Origin: an uncultured Lachnospiraceae bacterium
GTDB lineage: Bacteria > Bacillota > Clostridia > Lachnospirales > Lachnospiraceae
DNA: 5,333 bases
Direction of reading: 5' to 3'
NCBI GenBank assembly: GCA_902783395.1
Contig: CACZRA010000175.1
Coordinates: 1-5,333, forward strand
The notes below the pieces were generated by a model, which was given only the letters and a program-made list of their open reading frames with translations, was not told the origin of the DNA and did no database searches. How positions within the stretch are numbered: the stretch's first letter is position 1; each line of letters starts with the position of its first letter. The position numbers and the translations under genes were made by a program. Shown piece after piece: positions 1 through 5,321 of the stretch.

Positions 1-308
1 GCGGTGCTTTTGCGGGACTTGCCGCGATCGCGTATGCGGCAGTGGTTCCCACGGTGCAGCCGGGAACAGGAGCGGGACTTGAGCTTGATGCCATCGGCGG
101 CGTCTTCGTCGGCGGCGTTTCCGCAACGGGAGGATATGGTTCCGTCCTCGGAACACTTGCAGGAGTTTTTGTAATAGTGCTTCTTAAGACAGGTCTGCCG
201 TATGTCGGACTTCAGGCAAACTGGCAGCAGATCATCACAGGAATAGTCCTGATAGGAGCGGTCATGATAGACGTCGCCAAAAAGCGGAGAATGGCGAAGG
301 AACAATAG
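1..308 (+). CDS. Sugar ABC transporter permease, RbsC-like, C-terminal fragment
   Basis: This is the 3' end of a gene that begins before the window; the reading frame is open from base 3 to the TAG at 306-308 (101 residues seen). The product is the membrane-spanning subunit of a ribose/galactose-type ABC importer (the BPD_transp_2 / RbsC family), which carries a sugar across the cytoplasmic membrane using a partner ATPase and a binding protein. The family signature is plain: an LDAI-GG-FVGG segment, then a Gly-rich S-x-x-GG-x-G-S turn and GTLAG, followed by two hydrophobic helices with the usual NWQQIITG link between them. The chain ends in a basic cytoplasmic tail (KKRRMAKEQ), as expected from the positive-inside rule. 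The binding-protein gene follows after 60 bases on the same strand, so the two are very likely one operon, with the ATPase gene probably upstream and out of view. The exact sugar cannot be read from this fragment. Confidence 0.93.
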   Translation, partial: GAFAGLAAIAYAAVVPTVQPGTGAGLELDAIGGVFVGGVSATGGYGSVLGTLAGVFVIVLLKTGLPYVGLQANWQQIITGIVLIGAVMIDVAKKRRMAKEQ

Positions 309-354
309 GTATGCGGCGCAATAGGGCGCTTCATATATAAAATTATTTCAAAAA

Positions 355-359
355 AGGAG
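355..359 (+). promoter_or_regulatory. Ribosome binding site of the binding-protein gene
   Basis: AGGAG sits 9 bases before the ATG at 369 within an A-rich stretch. It fixes that start, and its strength fits the high expression expected of a solute-binding protein. Confidence 0.85.
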
Positions 360-368
360 AAGAAAATT

Positions 369-1658
369 ATGAAAAAGAAAGTACTGGCAACATTACTCAG
401 TGCAGCGATGGTAATGTCATTGCTCGCAGGTTGCGGCGGCACGGCAGCAGAGCCTGCGGCAGAGCCCGCAGCAGCAGAAGAAGCAGCTCCGGCAGCAGAT
501 GAGGCTCCTGCAGAGGAAGAGGCAGCTCCGGCAGCAGATGAAGCAGCTCCTGCAGATGACGCAGCAGCAGCAACAGAGGAGGCTCCCGCTGCAACAGGCG
601 GATCAGGCGAGTATACCGGCGGCACACAGTTCGACGGTGTTACGGCTAAGGAAGCTTATAAGTTCCCTGTAGACGTTAAGTCTTTCCAGTCAACATACTG
701 GCAGGCAGCACTTAAGGGTATGGATATGGCTAAGGCTGAGCTCGGTGTTGATTATGATGCACACGGTCCCAACTCAGAGTCTGATATAGCAGATCAGGTT
801 AACATGCTTAACTCTGATATCAACAGCAATCCTCCCGGAATCGCACTTGCAGCCTGCGATACAACTTCAGTCCTTGATTCTCTTAAGGATTGCGCAGACA
901 AGGGTATCCCTGTAGTCTGCTTTGATACCGGTGTTGCTGATGCTCCCGAAGGATCAGTCGTTGCTACTGTTGCTACAGACAATACTCAGGCAGGTGAGGT
1001 TGCAGCTGAGAACATGTACAAAGCTCTTAAGGACGTTATCGGAAGCGCTACCGCACAGGTCCGTATCGGTGAGGTTAACCAGGATGCTACAGCTCTTAAC
1101 ATCCAGCAGAGAGGCATGGGCTTCGTTAACAAGATGATCGATCTTATCACAGCTGACGGAAAGACTGTTGCTGTTATAGGTAATGAGTTCTATGCAAACG
1201 AGGCAAAGTCAGCTCATTCTGATCTTGCAGATGAAAAGTCAGCAGACGTTGTTATCGAAGTTGCTGTTCCCGCTCAGACAACAGTTGAGCTTTGCTCGGC
1301 TCAGGCACAGGCGATCATGTCAAAGTCTGACACGATCGGTATCTTCGGTTCAAACCAGACTGCAGCTGAGGGTGTTCTTGCAGCAGATGCAAACCTTTCC
1401 ATCCTCGGAACAGACGCAGCAGCAGGCGATGTTATCGGTGTCGGATTTGATGCAGGTTCTATCATCAAGGGCGCTATCTCTGACGGAACAATGTACGGTG
1501 CAGTTACCCAGTCTCCTCTTATGATGGGTTACTATGCAATCTATGCTCTGACAATGGCAGCTAACGGTGACAAGGTTGAGGACTTCCCTACAGCCGGTTA
1601 CTGGTATGATGCATCGAACATGGATGATGCAACTATCGCACCTAACCTGTACGATTGA
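369..1658 (+). CDS. Sugar ABC transporter solute-binding lipoprotein (ribose/galactose type)
   Basis: A 429-residue extracytoplasmic binding protein that captures a sugar and delivers it to the permease encoded just upstream. Residues 1-22 are a lipoprotein signal: MKKK, a hydrophobic core, then the lipobox L19-A20-G21-C22, so the mature protein should be lipid-anchored at Cys22. Residues 23-80 are an Ala/Glu/Asp/Pro-rich linker ending in GGSG. From about residue 97 the chain follows the periplasmic-binding-protein family of RbsB (Peripla_BP_4, COG1879): a first strand and helix with FQSTYWQAALKGMDMAK, the DIADQVNML segment, the strand ending CDTTS, a GIPVVCFDTG strand, a hinge-side VATDN motif, then GVGFDAG near residue 361 and the GAVTQSPLMMGYYA helix near the end. 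The protein is longer than typical RbsB (about 300 residues), mainly because of the linker. Codon use is strongly biased (many GCA, GTT, CTT), consistent with high expression. The ligand is not proven; the neighbouring fucU points to L-fucose or a similar sugar. Confidence 0.93.
   Translation: MKKKVLATLLSAAMVMSLLAGCGGTAAEPAAEPAAAEEAAPAADEAPAEEEAAPAADEAAPADDAAAATEEAPAATGGSGEYTGGTQFDGVTAKEAYKFPVDVKSFQSTYWQAALKGMDMAKAELGVDYDAHGPNSESDIADQVNMLNSDINSNPPGIALAACDTTSVLDSLKDCADKGIPVVCFDTGVADAPEGSVVATVATDNTQAGEVAAENMYKALKDVIGSATAQVRIGEVNQDATALNIQQRGMGFVNKMIDLITADGKTVAVIGNEFYANEAKSAHSDLADEKSADVVIEVAVPAQTTVELCSAQAQAIMSKSDTIGIFGSNQTAAEGVLAADANLSILGTDAAAGDVIGVGFDAGSIIKGAISDGTMYGAVTQSPLMMGYYAIYALTMAANGDKVEDFPTAGYWYDASNMDDATIAPNLYD
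483..541 (+). repeat. Direct repeat coding the acidic Ala-rich linker
   Basis: The same 20 bases occur at 483-502 and 522-541, a 39-base (13-codon) offset. They encode two copies of an AAPAADE-type unit in the linker of the binding protein (residues 39-45 and 52-58). The offset is a whole number of codons, so gain or loss of a unit keeps the frame. The surrounding A/E/P-rich codons (about 440-600) look like decayed relatives of the same unit. Confidence 0.8.
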
Positions 1659-1712
1659 TGACAGAACAGATCATGCATTGATGCTTGAATGATATACATT
1701 ATCTGTTTATTC

Positions 1713-1740
1713 GGTGGCTCTCTCTTCGGAGAGGGCCATC
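1713..1740 (+). other. UUCG-capped hairpin between the binding-protein gene and fucU
   Basis: Bases 1716-1724 pair with 1729-1737 (nine pairs, one G-U) around a TTCG loop closed by C-G, the very stable cUUCGg tetraloop. Three further pairs (1713-1715 with 1738-1740) extend the stem. The bases that follow (TTAATATT) are A/T-rich but are not a clean run of T, so it is a poor intrinsic terminator. It is more likely a 3'-end stabiliser or partial terminator that keeps binding-protein mRNA more abundant than downstream fucU mRNA. That role is inferred; the structure is seen. Confidence 0.7.
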
Positions 1741-1757
1741 TTAATATTAAAGATAAA

Positions 1758-1762
1758 AGGAG
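1758..1762 (+). promoter_or_regulatory. Ribosome binding site that decides the fucU start
   Basis: AGGAG lies 7 bases before the ATG at 1770. The frame is open further up to an ATG at 1689, but that start has no comparable site and would add 27 residues encoded through the hairpin, unlike any FucU protein. Confidence 0.85.
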
Positions 1763-1769
1763 AAGGACA

Positions 1770-2207
1770 ATGTTAAAAGGAATACCCAAGATACTGCCTC
1801 CGGAGCTTTTGAAGATACTCTGCGAGATGGGACACACTGATGAGCTTACGATAGGAGACGGAAATTTTCCTGGGACCACATACGGAAAGAAGGTTATCCG
1901 TATGGACGGACACGGAGTGCCTGAAATACTCGATGCGATACTTCAGGTCTTTCCGCTGGATACCTATGTCGATCACCCGGTGACTCTTATGGCTGTAGTA
2001 AAGGGAGACACTGTAGAGACACCTATATGGGATACCTACAAGGAGATAGTAAGAAAGTACGATGAACGCGGAGATGCCTGTTTTGAAGAAATAGACAAGT
2101 GGGAGTTCTATGACAAAACAAAGGAGCATTCTTCAGTTGTTATCCAGACCGGAGAGTCGGCGCTGTACGCGAATATCATCCTTAAAAAGGGAGTGGTAAC
2201 AGATTAG
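1770..2207 (+). CDS. fucU: L-fucose mutarotase (FucU/RbsD family)
   Basis: A 145-residue cytoplasmic enzyme of the RbsD/FucU family, which interconverts alpha and beta anomers of a sugar so that the isomerase can use all of the imported pool. The length matches E. coli FucU (about 140 residues). Family landmarks run the full length: LPPELLKILCEMGHTDEL with the conserved His22, GDGNFP at 29-34, RMDGHGVPEILDAIL at 44-58, a P-LDTYVDHP strand, then EFYDKTKE at 112-119 (Tyr114) and TGESALYANIILKKGV at 127-142 (Tyr133), which together are the FucU rather than RbsD ending. At position 32 there is Asn where I recall E. coli FucU having His; the DxNFP form is what I recall in the animal homologue FUOM. 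The gene follows the transporter genes on the same strand and is the last gene of the operon, ahead of a strong terminator. A role on a related sugar remains possible. Confidence 0.9.
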   Translation: MLKGIPKILPPELLKILCEMGHTDELTIGDGNFPGTTYGKKVIRMDGHGVPEILDAILQVFPLDTYVDHPVTLMAVVKGDTVETPIWDTYKEIVRKYDERGDACFEEIDKWEFYDKTKEHSSVVIQTGESALYANIILKKGVVTD

Positions 2208-2213
2208 TCTTAT

Positions 2214-2250
2214 CCGTCATGCACTTTTTCAAGTGCATGACGGTTTCCTT
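2214..2250 (+). terminator. Intrinsic terminator of the sugar operon
   Basis: Bases 2214-2226 pair perfectly with 2231-2243 (13 pairs) around a TTTC loop, followed by TTTCCTT. It begins 6 bases after the fucU stop and separates the operon from the next gene. There is no T run on the opposite strand, so it acts in the + direction only. Confidence 0.9.
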
Positions 2251-2261
2251 GAGTTCCATTG

Positions 2262-2290
2262 TGTAAAAAATCCTTAAATTATGGTATTAT
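2262..2290 (+). promoter_or_regulatory. Candidate extended -10 promoter of the 697-residue protein gene
   Basis: TATTAT at 2285-2290 (five of six matches to TATAAT) is preceded by TGG at 2282-2284, giving an extended -10 element. The -35 is weak: TGTAAA at 2262-2267 has 17-base spacing but only three matches to TTGACA. Transcription from this site would be expected to start near 2297-2298, at the ATG of the gene itself. Confidence 0.55.
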
Positions 2291-2297
2291 TTAACCT

Positions 2298-4391
2298 ATG
2301 GGAAAGCAAGCGATACAATCCGGTGAAATCCTGCATGCTACAAATGAAAGGGTAAATGAGCTCGAGATAGTTATCAAGGGCTCTTTTATTGCTACATCAG
2401 GAAGTGTGACGCTTGAGATCCCGTACGGGTCTATCATAGGACTCTATGAAACACCGGGGGAAAAATACCGTTTCGATTATGAAGCGAAGGAAGACGCAAT
2501 GGTCGTCTCATATTCGTATCACAGCGAGGAAAATGTCCGCGCTATCTTAAAAGCAAACCCCCAGATCTCACCGCTTATTACAAATGCCGCCCTGTATGCC
2601 GTGCGCGGAATGTTTGAGAAGACAGCACAGCATATTGAGGCATGTCGTGAGCTTGCCGATATGCTCGGGATAACTGAGAAAAAGAAATATGATCTGTATG
2701 TATGGAGAAATGATTATTTCAGGGCTGTCACTAAACTGCTCCCTTCGAAGGATATTGCTTTCTGTACAGGTACTGTACTGTACGCTTTTGAGTATCTTCA
2801 GGTATTGTCACCGATCCTTTCGGAACTTATAGAAAAGAAGAGTGAGTACGACCTTCAGCTTATGTCGCGCGACGATCTTGAGGTCGGCGAGCAATCCGGA
2901 GACGATGAAGATGAATATACCGGAGATGAAGATACCGGTGTGGATGAGGGAGATATCGAGGAGCTTGTAGGCAAGGGAGAGGATGCCGGAAAGAAAGGCG
3001 GGAGTGCAAAGACTTCGTCAGGCGGGAATATAAAGGACGCATTACAGCAGATAGTCGAATATGCCGGTCTTGATGAGGCGAGAACGGAAACCTTCAGGAA
3101 GCTTATCTCGGATTTTACTGCCGTCTCAGACAAGAGCTCAACAGAAGACAATATCAGGCTTATGAGAAGGCAGATAAGTGAGATATTCTTTGTGATATAT
3201 GAGGGAGCTTTTTTCAGAAGCCTGGTAGATAAAGAAATTCCAACAGTCATGAAGATGTTCTTTTACTTCGGATTTGTGGATGAAAAGCTTGCCGGCGAAT
3301 CAAACACAAAGGTTCTGGAGAGCCTTGCGGAATCATATGAGCCGGATCCCGAAGGAAATGTCCTGACAGCTTATGAATGGCTCTGTCTCATAAACCAGGG
3401 CAAGGTCGAGCCGTCAAAGAATGAGTTCGATATGGAATATCCCAAGTATCTGAAGCAAAGATATGATGATGGGGAGATACGCCAGGAGGAGATGAAGAGA
3501 CTCTCGGGTGACAGGAATGCGAAGGTTTCTTTTGAAATACAGAATTTCCTGAAACTCGGAAGCCGCATGACATATGGACGTATATCGAGCTATGTGCCGG
3601 TATTTACGAATGAGAGCTGCCCCAGACCTCCCGCATCAAGTATAACAACCTATAAGGCGATCCACGATACGCTTAACAGGATCCGAGGGATCGATTACAG
3701 CTGCTTCACAAGACAGATCGTATATTCCAATACCGATATAGGTGTGACCCGTGAGTTTATAGATACGGAGATACTGCCGTATATCATTCTGATGCCGAAC
3801 GGCGGTACAAGATCCGCGCTCTGGCAGGAGATATCCGGTGCATACAGGAATACCCCCGGACGTATGATGATGCCCATTTTCCTTGATAAGGAGGTGAGCT
3901 CTCATGTGCTGAGGCTTGCCGGTGAGTTCAGATGGGAGATGTGCCGGAGGGAGCAGGGAGTACACTGGAATGATGTGACAACCCCTTCGCTCACATCGAT
4001 GTTCTGTGATTATCTGCAGTTTTACAGGAAGAATCATGAGCTGTCACCGGATCTGAGAGAAAAGATCAAGGCGCAGCTCCAGTCTGCGAGAAATTCTTCC
4101 AAAGCCGTCTTTGTATCAGATTACATGAACTACGTGGTATATGAGAGCGTGGGATCTCTCAGGCTGAATAAGGTTTCAAGGGACATAATCTTCAGATTCT
4201 GTCCGTTTTCAAAGGAGATAAGAGATAAGCTTCAGCTTTCGAGTCCGGCTTATCAAAAGCTCATTGAAAGATATGACATAAAACTGGCTCAGAGACTCAG
4301 ACTTATGGAGATAGTTTATTCCAAGATAGAAAAGGCAGGAGCCGCTGTTCCGGCTGAGATCAAGCAGCAAAGAGAATTTCTGGATAAATAA
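2298..4391 (+). CDS. Uncharacterised 697-residue protein with N-terminal cyclic-nucleotide-binding-like domain
   Basis: Function is not known. Residues 5-90 look like the beta-barrel of the cyclic-nucleotide-binding/cupin class (GEILHATNERVNELEIVIKG opening, a GSIIG turn at 44-48, a DYEAKEDAMVV strand pair), but the Arg-containing phosphate-binding cassette of true cAMP binders is not evident. Helices follow to about residue 190. Residues 192-244 form a very acidic, then Gly/Lys/Ser-rich, probably disordered linker. Residues 245-697 are mostly helical, with a dense stretch at roughly 490-640 (LMPNGGTRSALWQEI, GEFRWEMCRREQGVHWNDV, CPFSKEIRDKL) that looks strongly conserved. I recall similar text in clostridial genomes but know no assigned role. 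There is no signal peptide, membrane segment or helix-turn-helix, so it is probably a cytoplasmic sensor or scaffold rather than a Crp-type regulator. The ATG at 2298 is the first possible start: an in-frame TAA lies at 2292-2294, and the next start-type codon (GTG, residue 37) would cut the barrel. No ribosome binding site precedes it. The gene stands alone between two terminators. Confidence 0.85.
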   Translation: MGKQAIQSGEILHATNERVNELEIVIKGSFIATSGSVTLEIPYGSIIGLYETPGEKYRFDYEAKEDAMVVSYSYHSEENVRAILKANPQISPLITNAALYAVRGMFEKTAQHIEACRELADMLGITEKKKYDLYVWRNDYFRAVTKLLPSKDIAFCTGTVLYAFEYLQVLSPILSELIEKKSEYDLQLMSRDDLEVGEQSGDDEDEYTGDEDTGVDEGDIEELVGKGEDAGKKGGSAKTSSGGNIKDALQQIVEYAGLDEARTETFRKLISDFTAVSDKSSTEDNIRLMRRQISEIFFVIYEGAFFRSLVDKEIPTVMKMFFYFGFVDEKLAGESNTKVLESLAESYEPDPEGNVLTAYEWLCLINQGKVEPSKNEFDMEYPKYLKQRYDDGEIRQEEMKRLSGDRNAKVSFEIQNFLKLGSRMTYGRISSYVPVFTNESCPRPPASSITTYKAIHDTLNRIRGIDYSCFTRQIVYSNTDIGVTREFIDTEILPYIILMPNGGTRSALWQEISGAYRNTPGRMMMPIFLDKEVSSHVLRLAGEFRWEMCRREQGVHWNDVTTPSLTSMFCDYLQFYRKNHELSPDLREKIKAQLQSARNSSKAVFVSDYMNYVVYESVGSLRLNKVSRDIIFRFCPFSKEIRDKLQLSSPAYQKLIERYDIKLAQRLRLMEIVYSKIEKAGAAVPAEIKQQREFLDK

Positions 4392-4438
4392 CGGCACCGG
4401 CTCAGGCTCTTTCGTAGAGCCAGGCCCGTCCTTTTTTT
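4391..4438 (+). terminator. Terminator of the 697-residue protein gene, inside the opposing gene
   Basis: GGCTCT at 4405-4410 pairs with AGAGCC at 4416-4421 around a 5-base loop. An outer ACGG/CCGT helix (4391-4394 with 4426-4429) and a CC/GG pair (4397-4398 with 4423-4424) add support. Seven T bases follow at 4432-4438. Apart from its first bases, the structure lies in the last codons of the - strand gene, whose two AAA lysine codons supply most of the T run. On the - strand the bases after the hairpin are not a proper T run, so termination of that gene is less clear. Confidence 0.72.
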
Positions 4439-5145
4439 CCGGTCCTGTTGATAAGGCCGAGTTTCGTCAGGATATACAGCATACGCTGGGCGCAGGTATC
4501 GGTGATGCCTGCGCTCTTTTTATACTCTTTTTTTGTAAACTTCCCGGGGAGGGTTTCCGGAATGAACCAGCTGTAATCGGATATGCTCCGTATGAATTTT
4601 TCAGAGACGATCCCTGTAGGAATACGTTCATAGCGTTCCGATCCTTTTTTCCGGGAGCTGTCCCAGCCGTTCAGCAGCTTATAGTCCTCCACATTAAGAT
4701 AGATGATGTGAAAATTCAGATTGGGATGCTCAAGGAAGGGGAGGATATGGATAAGCTCATGTGCCATCTCCTGCGGATGGGGCTTTTTGGGAGATCTGCG
4801 CCGGCTTTGTATCTCTCCGGTGGAGGGATCGATCCAGTTTATGTATTTTTCAGCAGGAACGGGATATACGATCGTGACCCTGTAACGGTCAAGAAAAAAA
4901 GAAAGCTTTTTCCTCATCCCATAGAAATTCCGTGTCTGGATCTCTATGATCTCATCATTCCTGAAAATATCCGCAACATACCGTCCTATCCTGATTTCGT
5001 GTCTTGAGGTGTCCGGCTCAAGATAGTTTTTTAATACGGAGTGGAGAGTCTTTTCGTTAAGGGTTCCGATGCCTGCTTTTTCATGCTCCGATGACAGCGT
5101 TTTTGCACATATTTCTTCAAATCTCCGTATGTCCTGATCAGTCAT
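4402..5145 (-). CDS. Uncharacterised protein with PD-(D/E)XK nuclease-like core and C-terminal winged helix
   Basis: A 247-residue protein of no assigned function. After an N-terminal helical part, residues 28-96 follow the order expected of the restriction-endonuclease-like fold: helix (NEKTLHSVLKNYL), strand (HEIRIG), strand with D59 (YVADIF), strand with E68-x-Q70 (IIEIQT), helix (GMRKKLSFFLDR), strand (RVTIVYPV). D...E-x-Q is a known variant of D...E-x-K, as in BglII. Residues 97-195 hold charged segments including a RRRSPKK patch and the strand NLNFHIIYLNVEDYKLL. Residues 202-246 look like a winged helix: FTKKEYKKSAG, a second helix TDTCAQRMLYILTKLG, and a wing with TGKKGRAWLY. This suggests a DNA-acting protein, either a nuclease or a DNA-binding relative. 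I chose the ATG at 5145 because of its purine-rich ribosome binding site; a TTG at 5241 would add 32 residues translated through the likely promoter. The gene converges on the 697-residue protein gene with 10 bp between stops. I recall many similar hypothetical proteins in Firmicutes. Confidence 0.82.
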   Translation of the reverse strand: MTDQDIRRFEEICAKTLSSEHEKAGIGTLNEKTLHSVLKNYLEPDTSRHEIRIGRYVADIFRNDEIIEIQTRNFYGMRKKLSFFLDRYRVTIVYPVPAEKYINWIDPSTGEIQSRRRSPKKPHPQEMAHELIHILPFLEHPNLNFHIIYLNVEDYKLLNGWDSSRKKGSERYERIPTGIVSEKFIRSISDYSWFIPETLPGKFTKKEYKKSAGITDTCAQRMLYILTKLGLINRTGKKGRAWLYERA

Positions 5146-5149
5146 CCTT

Positions 5150-5154
5150 CCTCC
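5150..5154 (-). promoter_or_regulatory. Ribosome binding site of the nuclease-like gene
   Basis: On the - strand GGAGG lies 4 bases before the ATG at 5145, within GGGAGGAAGG. The spacing is short, but this is the best site in the region and it decides the start. Confidence 0.7.
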
Positions 5155-5178
5155 CGGAAAACTTGTTTTGAATCTATC

Positions 5179-5205
5179 GTTATAATATAATAATATGAAA
5201 GCCAA
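5179..5205 (-). promoter_or_regulatory. Candidate promoter of the nuclease-like gene
   Basis: On the - strand TTGGCT (5200-5205) and TATAAC (5179-5184) stand 15 bases apart, inside a very A/T-rich tract (5180-5200). The spacing is shorter than ideal, and overlapping TATATT/TATTAT alternatives exist in the same tract, so the exact -10 is uncertain. The location, 34 bases upstream of the ATG, is right for a single-gene unit. Confidence 0.45.
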
Positions 5206-5235
5206 AAGCACTGAATCACTGTTTTGATACCACAC

Positions 5236-5321
5236 TCGCAATCCGCAAATTGCTACTTGCGACGGGGCACTGATGCGCTCAGCGCATCAAAGCGTGCTGT
5301 TGTTTGACGCCCAAAGTCAAA
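5236..5321. repeat. Cluster of three small inverted repeats at the right edge
   Basis: Three palindromes follow one another: TCGCAA (5236-5241) with TTGCGA (5257-5262); TGATGCGC (5271-5278) with GCGCATCA (5282-5289) around a TCA loop; and TTTGAC (5303-5308) with GTCAAA (5316-5321). The stretch is richer in G+C than the A/T tract beside it. No ribosome binding site with a convincing reading frame is seen on either strand. It may be part of a dispersed intergenic repeat, a small RNA or the end of a structure that continues beyond the window; I cannot tell which. Confidence 0.5.

Noticed and set aside
315..330. A hairpin between the permease and binding-protein genes (GGCGC with GCGCT).
   Set aside because: It has only five pairs including a wobble, with a 6-base loop and no T run. 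It is too weak to call a regulatory element.
212..627. Open frames on the - strand opposite the start of the binding-protein gene, rich in Ala/Ser or Leu/Pro.
   Set aside because: They are the mirror of the repetitive Ala/Glu codons of the lipoprotein linker and show no independent start signal or domain.
1689..1769. A longer fucU starting at the ATG at 1689 (27 extra residues).
   Set aside because: It would translate through the UUCG hairpin and has no good ribosome binding site. The ATG at 1770 has AGGAG at 7 bases and gives the normal family length.
2298..2570. A Crp/Fnr transcription factor at the N-terminus of the 697-residue protein.
   Set aside because: Only the barrel-like part is present. 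No helix-turn-helix follows and the phosphate-binding cassette is not recognisable.
2925..2960. An EF-hand-like calcium loop in the acidic linker (DEDTGVDEGDIEE).
   Set aside because: The Asp spacing is partly right, but the Gly at position 6 and the hydrophobic residue at position 8 are missing and no flanking helices are evident. It is better read as plain acidic sequence.
4708..5007. A 99-residue open frame on the + strand inside the nuclease-like gene.
   Set aside because: It lies wholly within a gene with clear domain structure on the other strand and has no recognisable motif.
5146..5241. A longer nuclease-like protein starting at the TTG at 5241.
   Set aside because: The added residues run through the A/T-rich promoter tract and look unlike protein. 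The TTG has no ribosome binding site, while the ATG at 5145 does.
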